Positions 17,821 through 26,173 of a DNA stretch of 64,000 nt are shown here, in pieces (the stretch's first letter is position 1; every line of letters begins with the position of its first letter). Both the position numbers and the translations under genes were made by a program. The stretch lies in NCBI RefSeq assembly GCF_018919265.1, contig NZ_JAHLQO010000003.1:62001-126000 (forward strand), read 5' to 3'. This stretch comes from Peptoniphilus ovalis. GTDB lineage: Bacteria > Bacillota > Clostridia > Tissierellales > Peptoniphilaceae. The notes beneath the pieces were generated by a model. It saw only the letters and a program-made list of their open reading frames with translations, was not told the origin of the DNA and did not search any database.

Positions 17821-19158
17821 TTGGTATTTGAAAGCTTGTCCGATAAATTACAAAATACCCTTGCAGGTTTGAGAAAAAAAGGAAAACTTACAGAAAAAGA
17901 TATTGACGGCGCAATGCGTGAAGTAAAACTAGCTTTGCTTGAAGCAGATGTAAACTTTAAAGTAGTAAAAGATTTTGTCAAAAATGTTAAGGAAAGAGCC
18001 TTAGGTAAAGAAGTTCTAGATTCACTTACTCCTGGACAACAGGTAATTAAGATTGTAAACGATGAACTTACTAACTTAATGGGAACAAGTGAAGTCAAAA
18101 TTGATTTTTCTAAAAAACCCACTGTAATAATGATGTGTGGACTTCAAGGTGCTGGTAAAACAACAACATCTGGCAAACTTGCAAATAAGTTTAAAAAAGA
18201 TGGTAAGAGACCACTTTTAGTAGCCTGTGACATTTACAGACCAGCTGCTATAAAACAACTTCAAGTTGTTGGAGAATCAATTGATACTCCAGTATTTACT
18301 ATGGGAGATAAAGTTTCTCCGGTAGATATATCTAAAGCAGCATTAGAGCATGCCAAAAAGAATGGTAATGACGTTGTTATAATCGATACCGCTGGTAGAC
18401 TTCATATTGATGAAAATCTTATGAAGGAACTTCAAGATATTCACGATGAAGTTAATCCTTCAGAAATACTTTTAGTTCTTGATGCAATGACTGGTCAAGA
18501 TGCTGTAAATGTAGCTGATACTTTTGACGATATGTTAAAACTAACTGGAGTTATTTTAACTAAACTCGATGGTGATGCTAGAGGTGGTGCGGCTCTATCT
18601 ATTAGATCTGTAACAGATGTGCCAATTAAATTTATAGCAAGTGGAGAAAAAATGGATAATATTGAAGTTTTCCATCCAGATAGAATGGCTTCACGTATAC
18701 TTGGCATGGGAGATGTCCTTTCATTAATTGAAAAGGCACAAAGTGCAGTTGATGAACAAAAAGCAAAGGAATTAGAAGAAAAACTTAGAAAACAAACTTT
18801 TACTTTTGAAGATTTCCTTGATCAAATGCAACAAATGAAAAATATGGGACCTCTAGAAGATATCATTGGTATGATACCTGGAGTTAACAGCAAGGCATTA
18901 AAGGGAATCAATCTTCCTGAAGATGAATTTAAAAAAGTTGAGGCAATAATACTTTCTATGACTAAAAAAGAAAGGCTAAAGCCTGAATTAATAGATTCAT
19001 CTAGAAGAAAGAGAATTGCAAAGGGTTCTGGAACTAGTCCAGCAGAAGTCAATAAATTAATTAAACAGTTTAAAGACATGAGAAAAATGATGAAACAATT
19101 TGGCAATATGTCAAAGGGAATGGGCAAAAAGAAATTTAAGTTGCCATTCTCATTTTAA
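17821..19158 (+). CDS. ffh: Signal recognition particle protein Ffh
   Basis: GTPase subunit of SRP that binds 4.5S/scRNA and nascent signal sequences. From TTG 17821 the protein has 445 residues: N domain, G domain with GLQGAGKT (107-114), DTAGRLHID, TKLDGDARGG, and a Met-rich M domain from about 325 (FLDQMQQMKNMG and the C-terminal MRKMMKQFGNMSKGMG). I prefer TTG 17821 because the AGGAGG at 17807 is ideally spaced for it; the in-frame GTG at 17812 lies inside the site. The SRP RNA gene is not visible in this window. Confidence 0.97.
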   Translation: MVFESLSDKLQNTLAGLRKKGKLTEKDIDGAMREVKLALLEADVNFKVVKDFVKNVKERALGKEVLDSLTPGQQVIKIVNDELTNLMGTSEVKIDFSKKPTVIMMCGLQGAGKTTTSGKLANKFKKDGKRPLLVACDIYRPAAIKQLQVVGESIDTPVFTMGDKVSPVDISKAALEHAKKNGNDVVIIDTAGRLHIDENLMKELQDIHDEVNPSEILLVLDAMTGQDAVNVADTFDDMLKLTGVILTKLDGDARGGAALSIRSVTDVPIKFIASGEKMDNIEVFHPDRMASRILGMGDVLSLIEKAQSAVDEQKAKELEEKLRKQTFTFEDFLDQMQQMKNMGPLEDIIGMIPGVNSKALKGINLPEDEFKKVEAIILSMTKKERLKPELIDSSRRKRIAKGSGTSPAEVNKLIKQFKDMRKMMKQFGNMSKGMGKKKFKLPFSF

Positions 19159-19207
19159 GTAGCTTATATATTTTCATATATATAAATTTTTTGTGGAGGT
19201 GAATGAT

Positions 19208-19498
19208 TTGGCAGTTAAGATTAGATTAAGAAGAATGGGTGCAAAAAAGAAACCTTTTTATAGAATTGTTGTAGCAGACTCACGTAGCCCTAGAGATGGT
19301 AAATTCATCGAAGAAATTGGTTACTACAATCCACTTACAGCTCCTAAAACAGTTGTAGTAGATGCTGAAAAAGCTAATACTTGGATTAAAAATGGTGCAA
19401 AACCTACTGATACAGTTGATAGACTTTTTAGAGAAAATTCAGTATATAATGCTGTAGCTAACACTGAAGAAGTTAAGGAATCAGAAACTACTGAATAA
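19208..19498 (+). CDS. rpsP: 30S ribosomal protein S16
   Basis: Small-subunit protein needed for 30S assembly. The mature reading frame begins [20 protein letters not shown], the classic S16 N-terminus, followed by [19 protein letters not shown]. This fixes the start at TTG 19208, ideally spaced from GGAGGTGA; an in-frame ATG-like extension at 19193 would overlap the ribosome site. The 96-residue length is slightly longer than the ~80-90 typical, owing to an acidic tail ([10 protein letters not shown]). An A/T-only hairpin with a T run lies between ffh and this gene and might trim read-through. Confidence 0.97.
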   Translation: MAVKIRLRRMGAKKKPFYRIVVADSRSPRDGKFIEEIGYYNPLTAPKTVVVDAEKANTWIKNGAKPTDTVDRLFRENSVYNAVANTEEVKESETTE

Positions 19499-19523
19499 GG
19501 CATAGTATGTTTGGAGGACCGAT

Positions 19524-19760
19524 ATGGTTGAATTAATTGAATATATTGCTAAATCTTTAGTTGATGATCCATCATCAGTTGATGTAACAAGTACTAAAAA
19601 TAGTGACACTGTTGATATAGTTTTAAAAGTTGCATCTACCGATATGGGAAAAGTAATTGGTAAGCAAGGCAAAATTGCCAAAGCGCTAAGAGCAATTATT
19701 AAGGCAATTTCATTAAAAGAAGACTTAAAGGTTAATTTAGAAATTGAAGAAAATAAATAA
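19524..19760 (+). CDS. khpA: KH-domain RNA-binding protein KhpA
   Basis: A 78-residue single KH-domain protein with the RNA-binding GxxG loop in KVIGKQGKIAKALRAII. KhpA partners KhpB/Jag in several Gram-positives and influences cell division and elongation through RNA binding; here the assignment rests on size, the KH motif and the conserved rpsP-khpA-rimM-trmD context. It begins at ATG 19524 behind TTTGGAGG, and its 3' end overlaps the rimM start by 17 bases. Confidence 0.92.
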   Translation: MVELIEYIAKSLVDDPSSVDVTSTKNSDTVDIVLKVASTDMGKVIGKQGKIAKALRAIIKAISLKEDLKVNLEIEENK

Positions 19761-20247
19761 TAACAAAACTTGCATTGGAAAAATTATTAATACACATGGA
19801 ATTAAGGGCGAACTTAAGATTGATCCTTATACTTTTGATACTAATAGATTCTCTAAACTTGATCGGGTTTATGTTGGGGATGATTTAGAAAAGTTTTATA
19901 TTAAAAAAGTTCGCACAAATAATTTTGTTTATTTAGTATTTAAGGATAATGAAAATATAAATAATGTAGAACACTTAAAGGGAAGCTTTATTTATATAGA
20001 CGATGAAGAAAGACTTGAACTTTCTAAAGATCAATACTATGTATCTGATTTAATCGGAAAAGAAGTTTATGATACATCTGATAATTATATTGGAATACTA
20101 AAGGATGTCTTAGAATATCCAGCAAATGACATTTTCTTAATTGAAAGTGAAGATAAAGAAATTTATCAAATTCCAGCTGTTAAAGAATTTATAAAATCCG
20201 TAGACTCTGTAATTAAAATTAAAATAATTGAAGGAATGATACTTTGA
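19744..20247 (+). CDS. rimM: Ribosome maturation factor RimM
   Basis: Assembly factor that binds S19 and helps mature the 30S head. The 167-residue chain has the N-terminal RimM domain (CIGKIINTHGIKGELKI) and a C-terminal PRC-barrel (YYVSDLIGKEVYD with EYPANDIFLIE and IPAVKEFIKSVD). The only convincing start is TTG 19744 inside khpA, with a weak AAGG site about 15 bases upstream, so translation may be coupled to khpA. trmD overlaps its last bases, the usual arrangement. Confidence 0.95.
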   Translation: MKKINNNKTCIGKIINTHGIKGELKIDPYTFDTNRFSKLDRVYVGDDLEKFYIKKVRTNNFVYLVFKDNENINNVEHLKGSFIYIDDEERLELSKDQYYVSDLIGKEVYDTSDNYIGILKDVLEYPANDIFLIESEDKEIYQIPAVKEFIKSVDSVIKIKIIEGMIL

Positions 20248-20987
20248 AAATAAGTGTTTTGACTTTATTTCCAGATTTTATAGAAAATATAAAAGATTTT
20301 TCCATAGTTGGCAGAGCTATTTCAGAAAATAGACTTGCTCTAGAATGTATTGACATTAGAGATTTTGCTATTAATAAATATCTTCAAGTCGATGATTATC
20401 CCTATGGTGGAGGACCTGGAATGTTAATGCAGATTAAACCAATTGTAGAGGCAATTGAATCTGTAAAAACTGAAAATTCAAAAGTCTATTATATGTCACC
20501 GCAGGGAAAAGTTCTCAATCAAAAAAAACTTAATGAATTAAAAAATGAAGAACATATTATTCTTCTAAATGGTCATTACGAAGGCATAGACAATAGAGTT
20601 ATTGAAAATTATGTAGATGAAGAAATTTCAATTGGAGATTATGTGCTCACAGGCGGCGAACTTGCATCGATGGTTATAATTGATGGAGTTTCAAGACTTC
20701 TTGATGGAGTTCTTGCAAGTGAAGATTCGTTTACTGATGAATCACATTATAACGGACTCTTGGAGCATCCTCAGTACACTAGACCAAGAGAGTATAGAGG
20801 TCTTGCCGTACCAGATATTCTTCTAAGTGGAGACCATGAAAAAATTAGAAAATATAGACTCAAGGAATCTTTAAGAAACACTTTAAATAAAAGACCTGAT
20901 TTATTAAAAAATAAAAAACTAAATGAAGAAGAAAAAAAGATATTAAAGGATTTACTGGAAGGAGGTAAAGATAATGGATTATATTAG
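20244..20987 (+). CDS. trmD: tRNA (guanine-N1-)-methyltransferase
   Basis: SPOUT-class enzyme that makes m1G37 next to the anticodon, preventing +1 frameshifts. The 247-residue protein shows the trefoil-knot SAM site [15 protein letters not shown] and [13 protein letters not shown], the N-terminal [11 protein letters not shown], and the C-terminal [12 protein letters not shown]. It starts at TTG 20244, overlapping the rimM stop by four bases, and its own end overlaps rplS by 14 bases. Part of the trmD operon. Confidence 0.98.
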   Translation: MKISVLTLFPDFIENIKDFSIVGRAISENRLALECIDIRDFAINKYLQVDDYPYGGGPGMLMQIKPIVEAIESVKTENSKVYYMSPQGKVLNQKKLNELKNEEHIILLNGHYEGIDNRVIENYVDEEISIGDYVLTGGELASMVIIDGVSRLLDGVLASEDSFTDESHYNGLLEHPQYTRPREYRGLAVPDILLSGDHEKIRKYRLKESLRNTLNKRPDLLKNKKLNEEEKKILKDLLEGGKDNGLY

Positions 20988-21321
20988 AGCTATTGAAGAT
21001 GAACAAGTAAACAAAGATCTTCCTAAATTTAATGTTGGGGACTCAGTAAGTGTTCACTATAGAATAATCGAAGGAAACAGACAAAGAGTTCAAGTTTTTG
21101 ATGGAACTGTAATCAAAATTCAAGGAAAAAGTTCTAGAAAGACTTTCACAGTTAGAAGAATTTCTTACGGAATTGGTGTAGAAAGAACTTTCCCACTTAA
21201 CTCTCCAAGAATCGCTGATCTTGTTGTTAATAGAAAAGGTAAAGTTAGACGTGCTAAACTTTATTACCTTAGAGATAGACAAGGTAAGGCAGCAAAAGTT
21301 AAAGAAAAGATTAATTACTGA
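20974..21321 (+). CDS. rplS: 50S ribosomal protein L19
   Basis: Large-subunit protein at the 30S-50S interface. The 115-residue sequence has the L19 signature [26 protein letters not shown] (positions about 21-46) and the basic C-terminal segment [21 protein letters not shown]. Its AGGAGG site lies within trmD and the ATG overlaps it by 14 bases. A terminator follows immediately, ending the operon. Confidence 0.98.
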   Translation: MDYIRAIEDEQVNKDLPKFNVGDSVSVHYRIIEGNRQRVQVFDGTVIKIQGKSSRKTFTVRRISYGIGVERTFPLNSPRIADLVVNRKGKVRRAKLYYLRDRQGKAAKVKEKINY

Positions 21322-21323
21322 GA

Positions 21324-21347
21324 ATGGGACTTTAAGTCCTATTTTTA
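21324..21347 (+). terminator. Terminator after rplS
   Basis: ATGGGAC and GTCCTAT form a 7-bp stem (one G-T) around TTTAA, followed by four T residues; begins three bases after the rplS stop. Confidence 0.75.
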
Positions 21348-21391
21348 GTATCTTTTATTTTGAGCAAATAATTATATAAGGGTGTGATATT

Positions 21392-23023
21392 TTGAAAAAA
21401 CTTTTTATAGGAATATTTTTGATAATAATTTTAGCAGCTGGAGCCTTTTTATTTGTTGAAAATAGAGGAACTACTAAAATCTCAAAAAAATATGACGGCT
21501 TTAGTTTCATTTCCGAAGACAAAGATATAGATAAAAAAGATTTTGATATTATAGACGGTATGATTTACCTTTCGCTTGACTATATTAAAGATAATATTGA
21601 CGATAGTATTACTTATGATAAATCAACTGAAGAAGTAAAAATTTCAAATAATAACAATACAAAAATCTTAAAATTAAATGAAGATACTGCAAAATTTAAC
21701 AGCGGTACCATTGATTTAAGAGCTCCTGTAATTGAAAAAGATAAAAAAATAATGCTTCCTATTGAAGCTTTTATCTATGATTATGATGTAAAACTAAGAT
21801 ATAATGCTGACATTCAATTACTTTTATTAGACTATGAAAATAAAGAATATACTCTTTCTAAAACAAAAGATGGAGCGCTTTTAAGAGAGGACAATTCAAA
21901 AAATAGTCCTATTATAAAAAAACTTCCGGCTGGCGAAGAAATTTATATTTATGGAGAAAAAGGACCTTTCTACAAAGTAAGAATGGTCAATGGTTATGCT
22001 GGCTATATTAATAAAAACGATGTAGAAAATAGTACAGAGACTGTAATATTTGAATCAGCAAAAACTCAAAATCAGAATCCACTAAATATAACTTGGGATT
22101 ACACTTATGCTGAACATAAACAAGAAAAAATTAATCAAATTAAAAACATTAGTGGCCTAGATATTATAATACCAACTTGGTTTTCTATTAGAAATACTAA
22201 TGGAGATTTAATCGATAGAGGTAATCAAGATTATATTAAAAGATATAATGATTTGGGAATCCAAGTTTGGGGTTATCTTGATAATTCCTTTGATCCAGAT
22301 ATTACTCATGGAGCACTATCAAACAAGGAAACTCGTACAAAAATAATAGATAAAACTCTAGAGCTTTGTAAAAAATATTCCATGAAGGGATTAAATATTG
22401 ACTTTGAGCACACAAAAATTGATGATAGAGATTATATTACTGAATTTGTAAAAGAACTTAGAGAAAAATCTCCTAAAGATTTTATTATTTCAATTGATGT
22501 AACACCTCAAATATCATCAGATGTTACAAAAGAACCTTATGATAGAAAAGCTCTTGCAGAAATTTGTGATTATGTAGTAGTTATGGCTTACGATCAGCAT
22601 TGGGGATCATCTGATAAAGCAGGATCTGTTGCACAATACAAATGGGTAGAAGGCAGCATTAACGTTTTATTTAAAAATGTTCCAAATGAAAAAATGATTC
22701 TTGGTGTTCCATTATATTCTAGAATTTGGAAAGAAAGTAATGGAAGTGTTTCTTCAAAGACAATTTCAATGAATGAAATAAATAAAATAATTATAGATAA
22801 ATCTTTAAAACCTGTGTGGGATGAAGAATCAAGCCAAAATTATGTAGAATATACAGAAAATGGTGCAACTTATAAAATTTGGATTGAAGATGCAAGTTCT
22901 TTAGAGAAAAAGGTATCTCTTGTTAATAAATATGATTTAGCAGGAGTTGCTTCTTGGAGACTTGGATTTGAGAGTGATGATATTTGGAAAGTAATATCTG
23001 ATGAGCTTGAAAAAACACAATAA
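21392..23023 (+). CDS. Membrane-anchored glycosyl hydrolase family 18-like protein with SH3 domain
   Basis: A 543-residue extracytoplasmic protein. A signal anchor (residues 3-22) is followed by a copper-amine-oxidase-N-like/stalk segment (about 45-145), an SH3-type domain (about 160-210, LLREDNSKNSPIIKKLPAGE) and a YaaH-like GH18 barrel. The barrel's catalytic strand reads GLNIDFEH: Asp337 and the acid Glu339 are kept, but the first Asp of the DxxDxDxE motif appears as Asn. Family members bind or cleave chitin-like or peptidoglycan sugars; in spore-formers they act in germination. Here a role in cell-wall metabolism is inferred. The start is TTG 21392 after GGGTGTGAT. Confidence 0.85.
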   Translation: MKKLFIGIFLIIILAAGAFLFVENRGTTKISKKYDGFSFISEDKDIDKKDFDIIDGMIYLSLDYIKDNIDDSITYDKSTEEVKISNNNNTKILKLNEDTAKFNSGTIDLRAPVIEKDKKIMLPIEAFIYDYDVKLRYNADIQLLLLDYENKEYTLSKTKDGALLREDNSKNSPIIKKLPAGEEIYIYGEKGPFYKVRMVNGYAGYINKNDVENSTETVIFESAKTQNQNPLNITWDYTYAEHKQEKINQIKNISGLDIIIPTWFSIRNTNGDLIDRGNQDYIKRYNDLGIQVWGYLDNSFDPDITHGALSNKETRTKIIDKTLELCKKYSMKGLNIDFEHTKIDDRDYITEFVKELREKSPKDFIISIDVTPQISSDVTKEPYDRKALAEICDYVVVMAYDQHWGSSDKAGSVAQYKWVEGSINVLFKNVPNEKMILGVPLYSRIWKESNGSVSSKTISMNEINKIIIDKSLKPVWDEESSQNYVEYTENGATYKIWIEDASSLEKKVSLVNKYDLAGVASWRLGFESDDIWKVISDELEKTQ

Positions 23024-23025
23024 AA

Positions 23026-23054
23026 TTGACAACACTAGTCATTAGGTATAAAAT
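23026..23054 (+). promoter_or_regulatory. Promoter of the phospholipase C-like gene
   Basis: TTGACA, 17-base spacer, TAAAAT, beginning just after the preceding stop codon; the same box sequences as the ylxM-ffh promoter. Confidence 0.8.
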
Positions 23055-23083
23055 ATTAGTGTATTAAAATTTTTATATAGGAT

Positions 23084-23734
23084 GTGTTTATAATTTTACC
23101 AGATACACATAAAATCGTAGCTAAAATAGTTCACGATAGAATAAAAGAAAAGTACAATATTAATTTAAATTTAGAAAAAATGCTTTGGGGTTCAATAGCG
23201 CCTGATGTATTGCCTTACTATAAATTAAAAAGACATTACTTCGATGAATCTGGAGACTTTATATCTAAAGAAATTGCAAAATTAATCTATTTTTCTAGAT
23301 ACTCATATTCAGAAGGCAATGAAAGTAATTTATTTATAAAGTATATTAGTAAAAAATTAGGAATAATACTTCATTATCTAACTGATTTTGTTTGTTATCC
23401 TCATGCTTATAGAATGACTTTTATTGATAATTTAAAAAATCACATTAAATATGAACAAGATTTAGCTGTTTTTGCTAGGGAAAATAAATTTTTAGACAAC
23501 CAGTACATCGATGTTATAACTGTTAATATGTTTGATGTTTTTCAAGAAATTGATTTAAAACTTGAAAAGAAAGTTAAAAATTATTTAGTCGAAGTTGTTG
23601 AGGAATACAAGAACTCAAAGCACAGTTTTGATAATGATTTAAATTTTGCTGTTAATTTATGTACAAATATTTCAATGATGGTTATAGAATCAATTCTTGA
23701 ATACAATGGAGATTTTGAAATACAATTTATTTAA
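23084..23734 (+). CDS. Zinc-dependent phospholipase C-like protein
   Basis: A 216-residue protein resembling the zinc-dependent phospholipase C (alpha-toxin/S1-P1 type) fold family. Likely metal-binding His/Asp residues are visible in LPDTHKIVAKIVHD, WGSIAPDVLPY, KRHYFDE, LGIILHYLTDFVCYPHA and NHIKYEQD. No signal peptide is seen, so a cytoplasmic role is more likely than a secreted toxin; many Clostridia carry such short homologues of unknown substrate. The start is uncertain: the best frame begins at GTG 23084, which is fused to its AGGATGTG site; ATA or ATT codons 6-9 bases downstream are better spaced but unusual. Confidence 0.75.
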   Translation: MFIILPDTHKIVAKIVHDRIKEKYNINLNLEKMLWGSIAPDVLPYYKLKRHYFDESGDFISKEIAKLIYFSRYSYSEGNESNLFIKYISKKLGIILHYLTDFVCYPHAYRMTFIDNLKNHIKYEQDLAVFARENKFLDNQYIDVITVNMFDVFQEIDLKLEKKVKNYLVEVVEEYKNSKHSFDNDLNFAVNLCTNISMMVIESILEYNGDFEIQFI

Positions 23735-23737
23735 TAG

Positions 23738-23771
23738 AAATTCTTTCATCTATATGGTGAAAGAATTTTTT
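23738..23771 (+). terminator. Terminator between the phospholipase C-like gene and asnA
   Basis: AAATTCTTTCA and TGAAAGAATTT form an 11-bp stem around a 9-base loop followed by a T run. It ends 18 bases before asnA, so asnA would depend on read-through or on a promoter I cannot see. Confidence 0.8.
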
Positions 23772-23788
23772 AAGTAGGAGGAACAAAG

Positions 23789-24784
23789 ATGAGAAACAAC
23801 TCTAGTGCTACTAAACTAGATTTAAGAGAAACGCAAATAGCTATAAAATCTGTTAAAGATTATTTCCAAAGAGATTTAGCAAATACTTTAAATTTAGCAA
23901 GAGTTTCAGCACCACTTTTTGTAAGACCTGAAACTGGTTTAAACGATAACTTAACTGGAGAAAAAGCAGTTGATTTTAATTTAAGAAAATATGACATTAA
24001 TGTTGAAATAGTTCAATCTCTTGCAAAATGGAAAAGAAATGCCTTAAAAGAATATAATTTTAATATGTATGAAGGAATTTATGCAGATATGAATGCTATT
24101 AGAGCTGAAGAAGTTCTTGACGAAATTCACTCATCTTATGTAGATCAATGGGACTGGGAAAAAATAATAAACAAATCTGATAGAAATGTTAATTATTTAT
24201 ACTTAACTGTAAAAGAAATTTATTCTGTATTCAAGAGAACTGAAGAATATATAAATCAAACTTATCCTTACATTTTAAAGAAGAAATTACCAGATGAAAT
24301 TTTCTTTATTACTTCTCAAGAATTAGAGGATAAATACCCAGATAAAACTCCTAAAGAAAGAGAAAGATTAATCTGCAAAGAAAAAGGGGCAGTGTTTATT
24401 CAAGGAATAGGTGCAAAATTAAAGTCTGGTAAACCTCATGACGATAGAAGTCCTGATTATGATGATTGGGAATTAAATGGAGATATTTTATTCTGGAACG
24501 AATTACTTGATGATGCTTTTGAAGTTTCAAGTATGGGAATAAGAGTTGATGAAAATTCTATTATAACTCAATGCGAAGAAGCAAATACTACTGATAGGTT
24601 TGAACTACCATATCATCAAGATATTATAAATAAAAGACTTCCATACACTATTGGTGGCGGAATTGGTCAATCAAGAATCTGTATGTTTTTCTTAGAAAAG
24701 AAACATATTGGAGAAGTTCAAGTTGGTGTATGGGATGTTAAAAATTTAGATTTTTGCAAAGCGAATAATATAATTTTATTATAG
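23789..24784 (+). CDS. asnA: Aspartate-ammonia ligase (asparagine synthetase A)
   Basis: ATP-dependent synthesis of asparagine from aspartate and ammonia; a homologue of class II aminoacyl-tRNA synthetases. The 331-residue length is typical. Recognisable parts are the N-terminal ETQIAIKSVKDYFQ, the VSAPLFVRPETGLNDNL segment, DDRSPDYDDWELNGDI and the C-terminal class-II-like LPYTIGGGIGQSRICMF. ATG 23789 follows TAGGAGG. No T-box is present in the short upstream gap. Asparagine made here may feed AsnRS, or complement tRNA-dependent routes, which are not visible in this window. Confidence 0.96.
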   Translation: MRNNSSATKLDLRETQIAIKSVKDYFQRDLANTLNLARVSAPLFVRPETGLNDNLTGEKAVDFNLRKYDINVEIVQSLAKWKRNALKEYNFNMYEGIYADMNAIRAEEVLDEIHSSYVDQWDWEKIINKSDRNVNYLYLTVKEIYSVFKRTEEYINQTYPYILKKKLPDEIFFITSQELEDKYPDKTPKERERLICKEKGAVFIQGIGAKLKSGKPHDDRSPDYDDWELNGDILFWNELLDDAFEVSSMGIRVDENSIITQCEEANTTDRFELPYHQDIINKRLPYTIGGGIGQSRICMFFLEKKHIGEVQVGVWDVKNLDFCKANNIILL

Positions 24785-24818
24785 TTTTGTTAAAATTATA
24801 TTAAATCTTACAAATTAA

Positions 24819-24847
24819 TTACAAATCCTCCTTAAATATAGTATAAT
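24819..24847 (+). promoter_or_regulatory. Promoter of the 253-residue unknown gene
   Basis: TTACAA, 17-base spacer, TATAAT; the -10 lies about 30 bases before the ATG. The spacer contains AAATCCTCC, the left arm of the terminator-like inverted repeat described separately. Confidence 0.65.
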
Positions 24848-24877
24848 AATCTTATACGAATTTTGGAGGATTTTTTT
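24823..24877 (+). terminator. asnA read-through terminator whose 3' arm is the next gene's Shine-Dalgarno
   Basis: AAATCCTCC (24823-24831) and GGAGGATTT (24865-24873) are perfectly complementary over 9 bases with a 33-base loop, and the right arm runs into seven T residues before the ATG at 24878. In transcripts coming from asnA this can form a terminator and hide the GGAGG site. Transcripts starting at the internal promoter lack the left arm and keep the site free. Confidence 0.5.
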
Positions 24878-25639
24878 ATGGATTTGGCACAAAAAATAAA
24901 TCAAAAATCAGTTAAAAATGTAGCCTTTAAAGATATAAAAAAATACCTAATTGCCAATTTTTTATACAATGGAGACCTTGATAGCATAAATATTTTACTT
25001 AACATATATAATATTTATGAGTCGATTGAAAATATTTATCCTAGATATGTTACGCTTGAAAATTTGCGTAAAGATATAAAAAAAATATATAAACAAAAAG
25101 AAGGCATTGAGTTAATTGCAAGATCTTTATCGAACTTAATTCACGATGATGTCAACAGACTTGAGCTTTATTTGTACTTAGAGGGTTATAGATTCGGATT
25201 TAATTCAAAGAAGTATGTTAATTTTCTTGAAATAATAACTCTTAAATATTTATCAATTGATGAATTGTATAATCGGAAAAAGTTGTTTCAATATGAATTT
25301 AAAAATGAAGAAGTTATTCATTTTAAAAAAATCATTTTTAAAGATATTCGCAGAGATAGGCAAATTAGAGGATTTATAAGAAAAACTATCTTAGATCTTA
25401 ACGAAAGATTGTTAAAGGAAAAAATCAAAGGCATTAATGAACATTTAGATATGCAACTTGTTTTTAAAACAGATGATGATGATATACAAATAGAAGAAGT
25501 GGATTCATATCTAAATGAAAGTGAAATTCAGATTCTTGATAAAAAGATTTTTAAATTCCTTTATATTGATGGATTTAGAATTTTTAGAAATGGTTTTTGG
25601 GATGGAATAAACGATAAAGTTTTAAGAAGATATAAATGA
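24878..25639 (+). CDS. Protein of unknown function, 253 residues
   Basis: I do not recognise this protein. It starts at ATG 24878 behind GGAGGATTTTTTT; an in-frame TTG at 24863 lies in that site. The sequence is soluble-looking and helix-rich, with no signal peptide or membrane span, many Lys/Ile/Asn/Tyr residues, a LARSLSNLIHDDVNRLELYL segment near 80-100, a basic FKDIRRDRQIRGFIRKTIL stretch near 155-173 and an acidic TDDDDIQIEEVD patch near 203-214. It stands alone between its own promoter and a strong terminator, next to ruvC. A nucleic-acid or partner-binding role for the basic stretch is only a guess. Confidence 0.7.
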   Translation: MDLAQKINQKSVKNVAFKDIKKYLIANFLYNGDLDSINILLNIYNIYESIENIYPRYVTLENLRKDIKKIYKQKEGIELIARSLSNLIHDDVNRLELYLYLEGYRFGFNSKKYVNFLEIITLKYLSIDELYNRKKLFQYEFKNEEVIHFKKIIFKDIRRDRQIRGFIRKTILDLNERLLKEKIKGINEHLDMQLVFKTDDDDIQIEEVDSYLNESEIQILDKKIFKFLYIDGFRIFRNGFWDGINDKVLRRYK

Positions 25640-25664
25640 GGATAGTTTTTTAACTATCCTTTTT
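25639..25664 (+). terminator. Terminator after the 253-residue unknown gene
   Basis: AGGATAGTT and AACTATCCT form a perfect 9-bp stem followed by a T run; the stem begins on the last base of the stop codon. Confidence 0.93.
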
Positions 25665-25678
25665 AAAGTGGTGATAAA

Positions 25679-26173
25679 TTGATTATAATGGGAGTAGATC
25701 CTGGAATTGCAATAGTTGGATATGGATTTTTAGAATTAATTGGAAATAATTATAAAGTTATTGATTATGGAGAAATTAATACAAAAGCTAAAACTCCTCT
25801 TCCAGATAGACTTGATATAATTCACGAGGAAATGACAGAATTAATAAAAAAATACAATCCAGAAGATATTGCTTTTGAAGAATTATTTTTTAACAAAAAT
25901 GTCAAAACAGCAATAACTGTTGCGCAAGCTCGTGGAGTAGAAGTTTTAAGTGCAAAGAAAAGTGGAGCTGGTTTATATGAATACACACCACTTCAAATAA
26001 AACAAGCCTTAGTAGGATATGGAAGAGCTACTAAAAATCAAGTTCAAGAAATGGTAAAAATTATTTTAAATTTAAAAGAAATTCCAAAGCCTGATGATGT
26101 AGCTGATGCACTTGCAGTTGCGATAACTCATGGAAGCTCTATTAAATTTAAAGAAAGCTTTAGGATGATATAA
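25679..26173 (+). CDS. ruvC: Holliday junction endonuclease RuvC
   Basis: Resolves Holliday junctions by paired nicks together with RuvAB. The 164-residue protein carries the RNase H-like acidic residues: Asp7 in GVDPGIAIVGYG, Glu67/68 in AFEELFF and the Asp cluster of PDDVADALA (138-146). It begins at TTG 25679 after AAAGTGGTGAT; a later ATG (25688) would remove part of the first strand. ruvA starts at the next base after an overlapping stop, giving the ruvC-ruvA-ruvB operon. Confidence 0.97.
   Translation: MIIMGVDPGIAIVGYGFLELIGNNYKVIDYGEINTKAKTPLPDRLDIIHEEMTELIKKYNPEDIAFEELFFNKNVKTAITVAQARGVEVLSAKKSGAGLYEYTPLQIKQALVGYGRATKNQVQEMVKIILNLKEIPKPDDVADALAVAITHGSSIKFKESFRMI

Noticed and set aside
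23735-23788. Asparagine T-box before asnA
   Set aside because: The gap is 54 bases with a plain terminator hairpin; there is no room for a T-box and no GGTGGNACC-type sequence.
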